This document shows, one piece after another, positions 16,422 to 26,636 of a DNA stretch of 64,000 nt (within the stretch, counting starts at the first letter, position 1; every line of letters starts with the position of its first letter). The translations under genes and the position numbers were made by a program. The notes beneath the pieces are model-generated. The model had not been told where the DNA came from. It ran no database searches and worked only from the letters and a program-made list of their open reading frames with translations. This DNA is from Mesorhizobium sp. M2E.F.Ca.ET.219.01.1.1 (GTDB taxonomy: Bacteria; Pseudomonadota; Alphaproteobacteria; Rhizobiales; Rhizobiaceae). Location of the stretch: contig NZ_SADT02000005.1 in the NCBI RefSeq assembly GCF_004016445.2, positions 310,001 through 374,000 of the forward strand. The letters are read 5' to 3'.

Positions 16422-17257
16422 CGACCTCGCGCTCGCAGGCAAGGCTCGGCCGCAGCATCCTGCTGCATCTTTTCCTGACGCCGCTGGCGCTGGTCTGGCT
16501 GTTCCCGCTGTGGATGATGGTGGTGTTCTCCACCATGCCCGACAACGGCATCTTCAGCCCCGGCATCGAGCTTCTGCCGCATGACGGCTTCATCGACAAT
16601 TTCAACAATCTGCAGCGCGACACCAATTTCGTCGGCGCCATCGGCATCTCGGTCTCGGTTGCCGTGACCTACACGATCCTTTCGGTGCTGCTCACCTCGA
16701 TGGCCGGCTGGGCGCTGGCGCGCTACGAGTTCCACGGCAAGGGCGCGGTGGTGGCGATCATCTTCGGCACCATCACGCTTCCCTACGCGGTGGTGCTGAT
16801 CCCGCAATTCATCATGGTGGCGCGCGACTTCGCCTTGGCCAACACCTGGATCGCGCTGATCGTGCCGCCGCTGTTCAATTCGCTCGGCGTGCTCTTCATG
16901 CGCCAGGCCTTCTCGATGATGCCGGCCGAACTGTTCGATGCGGCGCGCGTCGAAGGCGTCAAGGAATGGCGCATCTTCCTGTTCGTGGCGCTGCCGCTGG
17001 CGCGCCCGATGCTGGCGGCGCTGGCGATCATTCTCTTCCTCGCCTCGTGGAACAATTATCTCTGGCCGCTGCTGATCAACAGCCAGCCCGGCGCCATGAC
17101 CGCGCCGGTGGCGCTCGGCACGCTGATCGGCCTGACCAAGGTCTCCTGGGGCGGCATCATGGCCGGCGCGGTGATGCTAACCGTGCCCATGCTCATCGTC
17201 TTCGTGCTGTTGCAGCGTCATTTCATCGCCGGCATCGCGGCCGGCGCGGTTAAATAG
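16418..17257 (+). CDS. Sugar ABC transporter permease (MalG-type)
   Basis: 279 aa, six membrane helices, with the EAA motif region MMPAELFDAARVEGVKEWRI then FLFVALPLARP. The start overlaps the MalF-type gene stop as ATGA. Together with the first permease and the ATPase gene 12 bp downstream it completes a CUT1 carbohydrate importer. Length and topology are as expected. Confidence 0.93.
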   Translation: MTTSRSQARLGRSILLHLFLTPLALVWLFPLWMMVVFSTMPDNGIFSPGIELLPHDGFIDNFNNLQRDTNFVGAIGISVSVAVTYTILSVLLTSMAGWALARYEFHGKGAVVAIIFGTITLPYAVVLIPQFIMVARDFALANTWIALIVPPLFNSLGVLFMRQAFSMMPAELFDAARVEGVKEWRIFLFVALPLARPMLAALAIILFLASWNNYLWPLLINSQPGAMTAPVALGTLIGLTKVSWGGIMAGAVMLTVPMLIVFVLLQRHFIAGIAAGAVK

Positions 17258-17269
17258 GTCAGGAGCGCA

Positions 17270-18355
<1,086 letters not shown>

Positions 18356-18409
18356 CTTTCATTTCCGCCCGATCCCCAAGGCGTGGCGGCGACCCATGGA
18401 GAATTCGAC

Positions 18410-20437
18410 ATGACATCTGGAAAAATCCGCTGGGGCATTCTCGGGCCCGGCAGCATCGCCAAATCCTTTGCCGGCGGCGTGGCGCAGTCGCGCACCGGCA
18501 CGCTCGAGGCGCTCGGCGCCCGCAACCCCGCCAAGCCGGGGCTTGCCGAGACCTTTCCCGGCGCGCGCATCCTCGACGGGTATGACGCGCTGCTTGCCGA
18601 CGGCCAGGTCGACGCGGTCTATATTTCGATACCCCATCCCGGCCACGCCGAATGGGCGATCAAGGCCGCCGAAGCCGGCAAGCATGTCTTGTGCGAAAAG
18701 CCGCTGGCGCTCACCGCCTTCGAAGCCGACGCCATGATGCACGCCGCGCGCAAGGCCGGCACCTTCCTCGGCGAGGCCTTCATGTACCGCCTGCATCCGC
18801 AAACCCTGCAGCTGGTCGAGCTGATCAAATCGGGCGCTATTGGCGAAGTGCGCATGATCAAGTCGAGCTTCGGCTTCGCCATGCCGGGCTTCATGCCTGA
18901 GCACCGGCTCTATGCCAACGACCTCGCCGGCGGCGGCATCCTCGATGTCGGCGGCTATCCTGTCTCGATGGCGCGGCTGATCGCGGGTGCCGCGACCGGC
19001 CAGCCTTTTGTCGAGCCCAACAAGGTGTCGGGCGCCGCGCATCTCGGCCAATCCGGCGTCGACGAATGGGCCTCGGCCTTGCTGCATTTCCCCAGCGGCA
19101 TCGTCGCCGAAATCTCCTGCAGCATCTCGCTCGACCAGGACAATGTGCTGCGCATTTTTGGCACCAAGGGCCGGATCGAGGTGCCCGATTTCTGGTTCGC
19201 CGGCGGCAACCGCGATGTCGGGCCGGGCCGGATCGAGGTGATCCGGTCCGGGGCGACTCGCGAGGTGATCAGCCTCAACGAGACCCGCCACCTCTATTCC
19301 TTCGAGGTCGATGCCGCCGGCGAGGCGATTCTCGCAGGCAGGCAGGAATTCGCCTGGCCGGGCATGTCCTGGGCCGACAGCCTCGGCACGTTGCGCGTTC
19401 TCGATAGATGGCGCGCCGCGGTCGGGCTGGAATATGAGATCGAGAAGCCGGCTAAGCGCCTCAACACAATCTCCGGCCGGCCGCTGCGCACCAACGGCAC
19501 GGCCATCGCCAAGCGCGCCCTTCCCGGCTTGCCGAAACCGGTTTCGCTTCTGGCGCTCGGCTTCGAGGATTTCCGCAGCTTCTCCTCGGGATCGATCCTG
19601 CTCGACGCCTTTTTCGAGGCCGGCGGCAATCTGTTCGACACCGGCTATGTCTATGGCGGCGGCTATACCGAGACGCTGCTTGGCCAGTGGCTGAAGGGTC
19701 GCGGCGTGCGCGAAAAGTCCGTCGTCATCGCCAAGGGCGCGCATTCGCCGCTCTGCTACCCCGACGTCATCGGCAAGCAGCTGGCGCAGTCGCTCGACCG
19801 GCTGCAGACCGACCATGTCGACATCTATTTCATGCACCGCGACAATCCGGACGTGCCGGTCGGCGAATTCGTCGACGCCATGGACGCGGAGGCCAGAGCC
19901 GGCCGCATCCGTGGCCTGTTCGGCGGCTCCAACTGGACGATGGAGCGCATGGACGCGGCGATCGCCTATGCCGAGAAGAACGGCAGGCAGAAGCCCGGCG
20001 CGCTCTCCAACAATTTCTCGTTGGCCGAGATGCTGGAACCGATCTGGGCCGGCTGTATTACCTCGTCCACCGATCAATGGAAGGCCTGGCTGACCAAACG
20101 GCAAATGCCGAACTTCGCCTGGTCGAGCCAAGGTCGCGGCTTCTTCACCGACCGCGCCGGCCGCGACAAGCAGGACAATGAGGAACTGGTGCGGGTCTGG
20201 TATTCGGAAAAGAATTTCGGCCGCCGCGACCGCGCGATCGAGCTGGCCCGAAAGCTCGGCAAAAGCCCGATCCATGTCGCGCTGGCCTACGTGCTGGCGC
20301 AGCCCTTCCCGTCCGTGCCGCTGATCGGCCCGCGAACGCTGGACGAGCTGGAGGACAGCCTCAAGGCGCTGGACATCAAGCTGACGCCGGAGGATGTGGC
20401 GTGGCTGGATGAAGGGTCGGAGAGAAGGAGGGCTTAG
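18410..20437 (+). CDS. Fusion of Gfo/Idh/MocA dehydrogenase and aldo-keto reductase
   Basis: 675 aa in one uninterrupted frame. Residues about 5-350 form a Gfo/Idh/MocA oxidoreductase: Rossmann motif GILGPGSIAKSF, catalytic-region E96-K97-P98 (LCEKPLAL) and GGGILDVGGYPVS. Residues about 365-670 form an aldo-keto reductase with the complete catalytic tetrad D410, Y415, K442 and H476 and the usual C-terminal SPIHVALAYVLAQPFPSVPLIGPRT cofactor segment, given here as SPIHVALAYVLAQ then FPSVPLIGPRT. Both enzymes use NAD(P) and act on sugars or polyols; the fusion suggests sequential oxidation and reduction of the imported compound, perhaps with cofactor recycling. ATG 18410 has GGAG 8 bp upstream; a GTG at 18383 is an alternative. 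Confidence 0.9.
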   Translation: MTSGKIRWGILGPGSIAKSFAGGVAQSRTGTLEALGARNPAKPGLAETFPGARILDGYDALLADGQVDAVYISIPHPGHAEWAIKAAEAGKHVLCEKPLALTAFEADAMMHAARKAGTFLGEAFMYRLHPQTLQLVELIKSGAIGEVRMIKSSFGFAMPGFMPEHRLYANDLAGGGILDVGGYPVSMARLIAGAATGQPFVEPNKVSGAAHLGQSGVDEWASALLHFPSGIVAEISCSISLDQDNVLRIFGTKGRIEVPDFWFAGGNRDVGPGRIEVIRSGATREVISLNETRHLYSFEVDAAGEAILAGRQEFAWPGMSWADSLGTLRVLDRWRAAVGLEYEIEKPAKRLNTISGRPLRTNGTAIAKRALPGLPKPVSLLALGFEDFRSFSSGSILLDAFFEAGGNLFDTGYVYGGGYTETLLGQWLKGRGVREKSVVIAKGAHSPLCYPDVIGKQLAQSLDRLQTDHVDIYFMHRDNPDVPVGEFVDAMDAEARAGRIRGLFGGSNWTMERMDAAIAYAEKNGRQKPGALSNNFSLAEMLEPIWAGCITSSTDQWKAWLTKRQMPNFAWSSQGRGFFTDRAGRDKQDNEELVRVWYSEKNFGRRDRAIELARKLGKSPIHVALAYVLAQPFPSVPLIGPRTLDELEDSLKALDIKLTPEDVAWLDEGSERRRA

Positions 20438-20468
20438 GGGGAAAAGCCAGAGGCGTCGCGTTCCTTCG

Positions 20469-20630
20469 CCCCCCTCTTTGCCCTGCCGGGCATCTCCCCC
20501 TCAAGGGGGGAGATCAGATGTCACGCCGGCTTTCGCCAATCACCAATGTTGCAGAAAAGGCGCCGGCATCGAAGCTGCCAATCTCCCCCCTTGAGGGGGA
20601 GATGTCCGGCAGGACAGAGAGGGGGGCCTC
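20469..20630. repeat. R2 inverted-repeat pair
   Basis: The two arms are near-perfect inverses: CCCCCCTCTTTGCCCTGCCG with CATCTCCCCCTCAAGGGGGG on the left, and CCCCCCTTGAGGGGGAGATG with TCCGGCAGGACAGAGAGGGG on the right. They enclose about 60 bp and lie between the fusion gene and the convergent Lrp gene. Other R2 copies are at 15388, 22375, 28129, 31487/31701 and 36318. Confidence 0.85.
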
Positions 20631-20662
20631 GCGCCGGCGCCTCGAAATGAGCGGCAGTCCCC

Positions 20663-21091
20663 TCACCGATCCACCCTTGTCGACAAGATAATCGACGACG
20701 ATGTCCGCTCCACCCCATCCATTGCCCCGATCCTATCCAGCAACGCATCGAGGTCTCTGATCGACGGCGCGTCGACGATGACGATCATGTCGAAATTGCC
20801 GCTCACCGAATGCACCGTCCGCACAGGCGGCATCGCCGCGAGACTCCGCACAACCTTGTCGGCGAGTTTCGGCGTGACGGTGAGCAGCACATGCGCCTTG
20901 ACCAGCCCCTGCTCGTAGTCGGGCGACAGCCTGACCCCATAGCCGGCGATGATGCCGCGCTGCTCCAGCCGCTCGATCCGGCTTTGCACCGTGGTGCGCG
21001 ACACGCCGAGCTGGCGCGCCAGCTCCGCGGTCGAGGCCCGCGCGTTGGCGCGCAGCAGGGTAAGCAGGGCTTGTTCGGCTTCAGTGATCAT
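20663..21091 (-). CDS. Lrp/AsnC-family transcriptional regulator
   Basis: 142 aa: an N-terminal HTH (ASTAELARQLGVSRTTVQSRIERLEQRGIIAGYGVRL, shown here in part) and a RAM/ligand-sensing domain (AHVLLTVTPKLADKVVRSL, VSGNFDMIVIVDAPS). ATG 21091 is chosen; a TTG at 21121 would add 10 residues. It is divergent from the saccharopine-dehydrogenase-like gene, separated by about 120 bp, so it probably controls that gene in response to an amino acid such as lysine. Confidence 0.9.
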   Translation of the reverse strand: MITEAEQALLTLLRANARASTAELARQLGVSRTTVQSRIERLEQRGIIAGYGVRLSPDYEQGLVKAHVLLTVTPKLADKVVRSLAAMPPVRTVHSVSGNFDMIVIVDAPSIRDLDALLDRIGAMDGVERTSSSIILSTRVDR

Positions 21092-21213
21092 TTCGACGAA
21101 ACCTTTCGGCGGATCGTTCAAAGTTCAGTTTCATATTGCCAGATTCTACGCTTCCTTTCGACGGGCAAGCTGCGATGATTTTTGTAACTCGAAATTTGGC
21201 AGGGGAATTGATC

Positions 21214-22317
21214 ATGAAGAACATCGTTGTCGTCGGCGCCGGCAAGATCGGCTCGACCATTGCGGAAATGCTGAGCGCCACGGGAGATTACCGCGTCACG
21301 CTTGTCGACCGCTCGGCCGCCCAGCTTGCCGCCGCCGAACTGCCGGCTGGCGTCGAAACGCAGGAGCTCGACATCGCCGCCGCCGGCGAACTGGAAAAGA
21401 TCCTTGCCGGCAAGTTCGCCGTGCTGAGCGCAGCACCCTTCCACCTCACCACCCGCATCGCCGAGGCGGCGGCCGCGACCGGCGTGCACTACCTCGACCT
21501 GACCGAGGACGTCGTCTCGACCCGCAGGGTGAAGGAGCTGGCGCGCGACGCCAAAAGTGCATTCATCCCGCAATGCGGCCTGGCGCCGGGCTTCATCTCG
21601 ATCGTCGCCAACGACCTCGCCAGCCGCTTCGACACGCTGGAAAGCGTGCGCATGCGCGTCGGCGCGCTGCCGCAATATCCGTCCAACGCGCTGAACTACA
21701 ACCTTACCTGGAGCACGGACGGGGTCATCAACGAATATTGCGAGCCCTGCGAGGCGATCGTCGAGGGCGAGCTGATCGAGGTGCCGCCGCTGGAGGAGCG
21801 CGAGGAATTCTCGCTCGACGGCGTCACTTATGAGGCCTTCAACACCTCCGGCGGCCTTGGCACTCTGGCCGAGACGCTGAAGGGCAAGGTCCGCACGCTG
21901 AACTACCGCACCATCCGCTATCCCGGCCATACCGCGATCATGAAGGCGCTGCTCAACGACCTCGGACTGCGCCACCGCCGCGACGTGCTGAAGGATATTT
22001 TCGAGAGCGCCCTGCCGGCGACGCTGCAGGATGTGGTCATCGTCTTCGTCACCGTCTCGGGCCGCCGCAATGGCCGCCTGCTGCAGGAGACCTACGCCAA
22101 CAAGATCTATTCGCACCGCGTCGGCAACATCGTGCGCAGCGCCATCCAGATCACCACCGCCTCCGGCATCTGCGCCGTGCTCGACATGCTGGCCGACGGC
22201 TCGCTGCCGGCGAAAGGTTTCGTGCGCCAGGAAGACATCGCCCTCGACGCCTTCCTCGCCAACCGCTTCGGCCGCGCCTACGCCCAGCACGAGATGGTAA
22301 GCCGGCTGGCGGGGTGA
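21214..22317 (+). CDS. Saccharopine dehydrogenase-like NAD(P)-dependent oxidoreductase
   Basis: 367 aa. N-terminal Rossmann fold VVVGAGKIGSTIAEML, the family segment YLDLTEDV, then FIPQCGLAPGFISIVANDLA, which matches the conserved region of LYS1/LYS9-type saccharopine dehydrogenases and related carboxynorspermidine dehydrogenases. In lysine catabolism it would convert saccharopine to glutamate and aminoadipate semialdehyde, but a lysine-ketoglutarate reductase is not encoded nearby, so another amino-acid substrate is possible. The ribosome-binding site AGGGGAA precedes ATG 21214. Regulation by the divergent Lrp gene is likely. Confidence 0.82.
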   Translation: MKNIVVVGAGKIGSTIAEMLSATGDYRVTLVDRSAAQLAAAELPAGVETQELDIAAAGELEKILAGKFAVLSAAPFHLTTRIAEAAAATGVHYLDLTEDVVSTRRVKELARDAKSAFIPQCGLAPGFISIVANDLASRFDTLESVRMRVGALPQYPSNALNYNLTWSTDGVINEYCEPCEAIVEGELIEVPPLEEREEFSLDGVTYEAFNTSGGLGTLAETLKGKVRTLNYRTIRYPGHTAIMKALLNDLGLRHRRDVLKDIFESALPATLQDVVIVFVTVSGRRNGRLLQETYANKIYSHRVGNIVRSAIQITTASGICAVLDMLADGSLPAKGFVRQEDIALDAFLANRFGRAYAQHEMVSRLAG

Positions 22318-22374
22318 GCTGGCGACAGAGGGGGGCGCCACGCGTGAAGCGCCAACCTCCTCGCGAGGGGCGCC

Positions 22375-22595
22375 TTTCCTCTCCCCCGTCGATCGGGGGA
22401 GAGGTGTCGAGCGAAGCTCGACGGAGTGGGGGTCGACCAGCACCAGCCGCTGCTATTTCAAGCTGGGGGCGATGCTTCGCCTCGATTGACGCCGGTAGCT
22501 GGCTGTCAGCGCGTCCACATTTGAGCAGCGGCTTCCCCCACTCCGTCGCCGCTTCGCGGCGCCACCTCTCCCCCTCCGGAGGGAGAGGAAAAGGG
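22375..22595. repeat. R2-related inverted repeat between convergent genes
   Basis: The left arm (CTCTCCCCCGTCGATCGGGG then GAGAGGTGTCGAGCGAAGCT) and the right arm (CTTCCCCCACTCCGTCGCCG then CCACCTCTCCCCCTCCGGAG) are partly inverse, and GGTGTCGAGCGAAGCTCGAC is itself a hairpin. Between them lies about 130 bp of unassigned sequence. It separates the convergent saccharopine dehydrogenase-like and lpd genes. Confidence 0.75.
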
Positions 22596-22598
22596 AGC

Positions 22599-23996
22599 TC
22601 AAACATGCAGCGCGTGGCCCAGCGCCTTGAGCGCCGCTTCCTGAAAACCTTCGCCTTGCGTCGGATGCGCGTGGATGGTGCCCGCGATATCCTCCAGCCG
22701 CGCGCCCATCTCCAGCGCCAGGCCGAAGGCCGCCGACAGTTCCGACACGCCCTGCCCGACCGCCTGAATGCCCAGCACCAGGTGATTGTCCGCGCGAGCC
22801 ACGACCCGCACGAACCCATCCTCGCCTTGCCTGGTCATCGCGCGGCCGTTGGCGGCAAAGGGAAACTGGCCGACCTTGATCTCGCCGGCGAGCGCTTTCG
22901 CCTCCTCTGGTGACAGGCCGGCGGTGACCAGCTCCGGATCGGTGAAGCAGATCGCCGGGATCGCGCGCTTGTCCCAGCTTCTCTTATGGCCGGCGACGAT
23001 CTCGGCCAGCATCTCGCCCTGCGCCATGGCGCGATGCGCCAGCATCGGCTCGCCGGTGACGTCGCCGATGGCATAAATGCCGCGCATCGAGGTTCGGCAC
23101 TGATCGTCGATGCGGATGAATTTGCCGGCACGGTCGAGGTCGATCTGCTCCAGTCCCCAGCCCTCGGTCAGCGGCTTGCGGCCGACCGTGACCAAAATCC
23201 TGTCGGCGGCGATCTTGGCGTTCTTGCCGTCTGATGTCTCCACCAGCAACGCATCGCTCTTGGTCGATAGCCCCTTGGCTTTCGCGCCAGTCATCACTTC
23301 GACGCCGAGCTCGCCAAGCCGCTTCAGAACTGGCCGCGTCAGCTCGGCGTCATATTGCGCGAGCACACGCGGCAACGCTTCGACCACGGTGACCTTCGAC
23401 CCCATCTTGGCGAAGGCCATGCCGAGCTCCAGCCCGATATAGCCGCCGCCGACGACCGCGAGCTTCTTCGGCACGTCACCGAGCGCCAGCGCCTCGGTCG
23501 ACGAGATGACCGGACCGCCGAAAGGCAGGAACGGCAGCTCGACCGGCGCCGAGCCGGTGGCTATCACCACCGTTTCGGCGCGGATCACTTGCGTCCCGAT
23601 TTCGGTTTCGACCTCGACCGTCTTGCCGTCCCGGAACGTCGCCCAGCCCTGCACGGTCTTCACCTTGGCCTTCTTCAGCAGTCCGGCCACGCCACTATTA
23701 AGCCGGCTAACAATGCCGTCCTTCCAGGCGACGGTCTTTGCGAGTTCCAGGGTCGGCGCGGCGACCTTGATGCCGAGCGGGTCCTTGCCGGAGGCCATAT
23801 GCGCGATCTTCTCGAATTCTTCCGCGGCGTGGATCAATGCCTTGGACGGGATGCAGCCGACATTGAGGCAGGTGCCGCCGGGCTTAGCCGCCTCGACGAT
23901 CACCGTGTCGACGCCAAGCTGGCCGGCGCGGATGGCGCAGACATAACCGCCCGGACCGGCGCCGATGACGAGCAGCTTGCAGGAGATTTCTTTCAT
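22599..23996 (-). CDS. lpdV: Dihydrolipoyl dehydrogenase (E3 of branched-chain 2-oxoacid dehydrogenase)
   Basis: 465 aa. FAD-binding GAGPGGYVCAIRAGQLG, redox disulfide C43/C48 (GGTCLNVGCIPSK), NAD-binding VVGGGYIGLELGMAFAKMGS and the C-terminal catalytic His-Glu region near AIHAHPTQGEGFQEA (here TIHAHPTQGEGFQEAA). E3 re-oxidises the dihydrolipoyl arm of E2 and passes electrons to NAD. It is the last gene of a four-gene bkd-like operon; the gap from E2 holds an R1 repeat. ATG 23996 follows a GAGGA site. Confidence 0.93.
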   Translation of the reverse strand: MKEISCKLLVIGAGPGGYVCAIRAGQLGVDTVIVEAAKPGGTCLNVGCIPSKALIHAAEEFEKIAHMASGKDPLGIKVAAPTLELAKTVAWKDGIVSRLNSGVAGLLKKAKVKTVQGWATFRDGKTVEVETEIGTQVIRAETVVIATGSAPVELPFLPFGGPVISSTEALALGDVPKKLAVVGGGYIGLELGMAFAKMGSKVTVVEALPRVLAQYDAELTRPVLKRLGELGVEVMTGAKAKGLSTKSDALLVETSDGKNAKIAADRILVTVGRKPLTEGWGLEQIDLDRAGKFIRIDDQCRTSMRGIYAIGDVTGEPMLAHRAMAQGEMLAEIVAGHKRSWDKRAIPAICFTDPELVTAGLSPEEAKALAGEIKVGQFPFAANGRAMTRQGEDGFVRVVARADNHLVLGIQAVGQGVSELSAAFGLALEMGARLEDIAGTIHAHPTQGEGFQEAALKALGHALHV

Positions 23997-24101
23997 GGGG
24001 TCCTCGTTGCTAAGCACGGGGAATTTGCCAAGCGGGCACGCCGCGGCGAATATTGAGAGCCCAGGCGGGAACCAAGGCGGTTGGCGGATGTCGTCCGAAC
24101 T

Positions 24102-24260
24102 TCGTCATTCCAGGGCGAAGCAAGGAGCGAAGCGACGCGCGTAGACCCTGGAATCCATGCCGTGATGTTCGAGCGTTGTGACGGTGCAGAATTCTGCGCC
24201 GCTGCGACCTTCGTCGTCGGGCACGGCATGGATCCTCGGGTCAAGCCCGAGGATGACGAA
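24102..24260. repeat. R1 inverted-repeat element, copy 2 (one short arm)
   Basis: The left arm is full length (CGTCATTCCAGGGCGAAGCA, then AGGAGCGAAGCGACGCGCG); the right arm is the short version ending GGTCAAGCCCGAGGATGACG. The centre is typical (GGTGCAGAATTCTGCGCCG). It lies inside the bkd operon between the E2 and E3 genes, so it will be transcribed and can fold in the mRNA. Confidence 0.85.
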
Positions 24261-24290
24261 GGTGCGGGGGCAACGTCCCTCTCCATAACC

Positions 24291-25607
24291 TCAATCCACA
24301 AAGATCAGCGCCGGCGTCTCCAGCAACGCCTTGATGCGCTGCACGAAAACCGCGGCATCCCAGCCGTCGATGACGCGATGGTCGAAGCTGGACGACAGGT
24401 TCATCATCTTGCGCGGGATGAACTGGGTGCCGTCCCACACCGGCCGCACCATCATCTTGTTGACGCCGACGATCGCCACTTCCGGATAGTTGATGACCGG
24501 CGTGGTCGCCACGCCGCCCATGGCGCCGAGCGAGGTGATGGTGATGGTCGAGCCGGACAGCTCCTCGCGGCTCGCCGTGCCGGCCTTGGCCGCGTCGGCT
24601 AGCCGGTTGACTTCGGCCGCGCAGTCCCAGAGGTCGCACGCCTCGGCATGTTTTACCACCGGCACCACCAGCCCGTTCGGCGTTTGCGCGGCGATGCCGA
24701 TATGGATGCCTTCATGCTGGTGGATGATGCCGGCCTCGTCGTCGAACAAGGCGTTGAGGTTGGGCTGCTCGGCGATCGCCTTGACCATCGCCCGCATCAG
24801 GAAAGGCAGCAGCGTCAGCTTGGGGCGATCGGCACGCTTTTCCTTGTTCAGCGTCGCGCGCAAATCCTCCAACGCCGTGACATCGATCTCCTCGACATAG
24901 GTGATGTGGGGGATGCGCGATTTTGCCAGCGACATCTTTTCAGCGATCTTGCGCCTGAGCCCCACGACCTTGATGTCCTCGACGCCGTCCTTGCGCGCAA
25001 GTCCGGTGGCGCGGGCCAGTTGCGGGCCCCGCGCGATGAAGGCATCGATGTCCTCATGGCTGATGCGCCCGGCCGGACCGCTGCCCGGAACCTGACGCAG
25101 ATCGATGCCGGCTTCCTTGGCGCGCAGCCGCACGGCCGGCGAGGCCAGCGGCTTTTCGCCTTCCGCGCGCGGCGCGCCGGAAGTGGAGGCAGGGCGCGCG
25201 GCCTTCGGCGCGGCGACTGGCGAAACCTTAGCCGGCGGATCGGCTGGCTTTGGTGCGAGCTTCGGCGTGCTCGGCTGAGCTTCCGCTTTCGGCTCGGCCG
25301 ATTTGGTGGGAACCTCCACCTTCGTCGCATCGCCGCCACCGGTTTCCGCCTTCACATTGCCTTCGCCGGCCACCTTCAGCCGCACGATCGGCGAGCCGAT
25401 CGCCACCGTGTCGCCGATCTCGGCGCCGAGCCAAAGAATCTCGCCGTCGACGGGCGAAGGGATCTCGACGGTTGCCTTGTCGGTCATGACGGCGGCCAGA
25501 ACCGTGTCCTCGCGCACCAGGTCGCCGACCTTGACGTGCCACTCGACAAGCTCGGCCTCGGCGACGCCTTCGCCCACGTCGGGAAGCTTGATGACGTGTT
25601 CGCCCAT
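24291..25607 (-). CDS. bkdB: Branched-chain 2-oxoacid dehydrogenase E2 (dihydrolipoyl acyltransferase)
   Basis: 438 aa. Residues 1-80 are a lipoyl domain with the lipoylated lysine K44 in MTDKATVEIPSP; an Ala/Pro-rich linker follows (about 85-150); a peripheral subunit-binding domain (ASPAVRLRAKEAGIDLRQVP, GRISHEDIDAF) binds E1/E3; and the catalytic domain ends with the active-site motif SFDHRVIDGWDAAVF (His...Asp). E2 transfers branched acyl groups from E1 to CoA and forms the complex core. GGAGG lies upstream of ATG 25607. Gene order E1a-E1b-E2-E3 matches the Pseudomonas bkd operon. Confidence 0.94.
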   Translation of the reverse strand: MGEHVIKLPDVGEGVAEAELVEWHVKVGDLVREDTVLAAVMTDKATVEIPSPVDGEILWLGAEIGDTVAIGSPIVRLKVAGEGNVKAETGGGDATKVEVPTKSAEPKAEAQPSTPKLAPKPADPPAKVSPVAAPKAARPASTSGAPRAEGEKPLASPAVRLRAKEAGIDLRQVPGSGPAGRISHEDIDAFIARGPQLARATGLARKDGVEDIKVVGLRRKIAEKMSLAKSRIPHITYVEEIDVTALEDLRATLNKEKRADRPKLTLLPFLMRAMVKAIAEQPNLNALFDDEAGIIHQHEGIHIGIAAQTPNGLVVPVVKHAEACDLWDCAAEVNRLADAAKAGTASREELSGSTITITSLGAMGGVATTPVINYPEVAIVGVNKMMVRPVWDGTQFIPRKMMNLSSSFDHRVIDGWDAAVFVQRIKALLETPALIFVD

Positions 25608-25620
25608 GTCAGGCCTCCCC

Positions 25621-26634
25621 CTAAGCTTCCAATGTTTCGACGAGCGCGCGCCCGACCCGCGCCGGGCCGGGGAAGTAATCCCATTCCTGCGCATGCGGAT
25701 AGGGCGTGTCCCAGCCGGCGACCCGCGCGACCGGCGCTTCCAGATGGTAGAAGCAGTTCTCCTGCACCAGGGAGACCAGCTCGGCGCCGAAGCCGGAGGT
25801 CAGCGTCGCCTCGTGCACGACGACGCAGCGTCCGGTCTTCTTCACCGAGGCGACAATTGTGTCGAGATCGAGCGGCAGCAGCGTCCTCAGATCAATGACC
25901 TCGGCGTCGATGCCAGTCTCCTCGGCCGCGGCCTGCGCCACATAGACCATCGTGCCATAGGCGAGCACGGTGACGGCCGAGCCCTGCCGGCGGATCGCCG
26001 CCTTGCCGAGCGGGATCGTGTAATGGCCGTCAGGAACCTCGCCGAGCTCATGCTTCGACCAGGGTGTCACCGGCTTGTCGTGGTGGCCGTCGAACGGGCC
26101 GTTATAGAGCCGCTTCGGCTCGAGGAAGATCACCGGATCCGGGTCCTCGATCGCCGCGATCAGCAACCCCTTGGCGTCGTGCGGATTGGAGGGCACGATC
26201 ACCTTCAGGCCAGAAACATGCGTGAACAGGGCTTCCGGGCTCTGGCTGTGCGTCTGGCCGCCAAAGATGCCGCCCCCGGTCGGCATGCGCACCACGATCG
26301 GGCAGGTGAAGTCGCCGTTCGAACGGTAGCGCAGCCGCGCCGCCTCCGAGACGATCTGGTCGTAGGCCGGATAAACATAGTCGGCAAACTGCACCTCGAC
26401 ACAAGGGCGCAGCCCGTAGGCGGCCATGCCGATGGCCGAACCGACGATGCCGGATTCGCTGATCGGCGCGTCGAAGCAGCGGCTCTTGCCGTATTTGGCC
26501 TGCAGGCCTTGCGTCGCGCGGAAGACGCCGCCGAAGAAGCCGACATCCTCGCCATAGACGATGACGCGTTCGTCGCGCCCCATCGACACGTCCATGGCGT
26601 CACGGATCGCCTCGATCATGGTACGCCTGGGCAT
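25621..26634 (-). CDS. bkdA2: Branched-chain 2-oxoacid dehydrogenase E1 beta subunit
   Basis: 337 aa, typical for E1 beta. Visible motifs: MIEAIRDAMDVSMGRDERVI, VYGEDVGFFGGVFRAT, GIVGSAIGMAAYGLRPCVEV and FADYVYPAYDQIVSEAARLR. It forms the alpha2-beta2 thiamine-diphosphate E1 that decarboxylates the 2-oxoacids of valine, leucine and isoleucine. Two bases separate its start from the E1 alpha stop, and 13 bp separate its stop from the E2 start, so the genes form one operon. Confidence 0.94.
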   Translation of the reverse strand: MPRRTMIEAIRDAMDVSMGRDERVIVYGEDVGFFGGVFRATQGLQAKYGKSRCFDAPISESGIVGSAIGMAAYGLRPCVEVQFADYVYPAYDQIVSEAARLRYRSNGDFTCPIVVRMPTGGGIFGGQTHSQSPEALFTHVSGLKVIVPSNPHDAKGLLIAAIEDPDPVIFLEPKRLYNGPFDGHHDKPVTPWSKHELGEVPDGHYTIPLGKAAIRRQGSAVTVLAYGTMVYVAQAAAEETGIDAEVIDLRTLLPLDLDTIVASVKKTGRCVVVHEATLTSGFGAELVSLVQENCFYHLEAPVARVAGWDTPYPHAQEWDYFPGPARVGRALVETLEA

Positions 26635-26636
26635 GG

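Noticed and set aside
18359..20275. 638-codon open frame on the minus strand opposite the fusion gene
   Set aside because: It is antisense to a gene with two intact enzyme domains and has a composition typical of high-GC shadow frames; no domain is recognisable.
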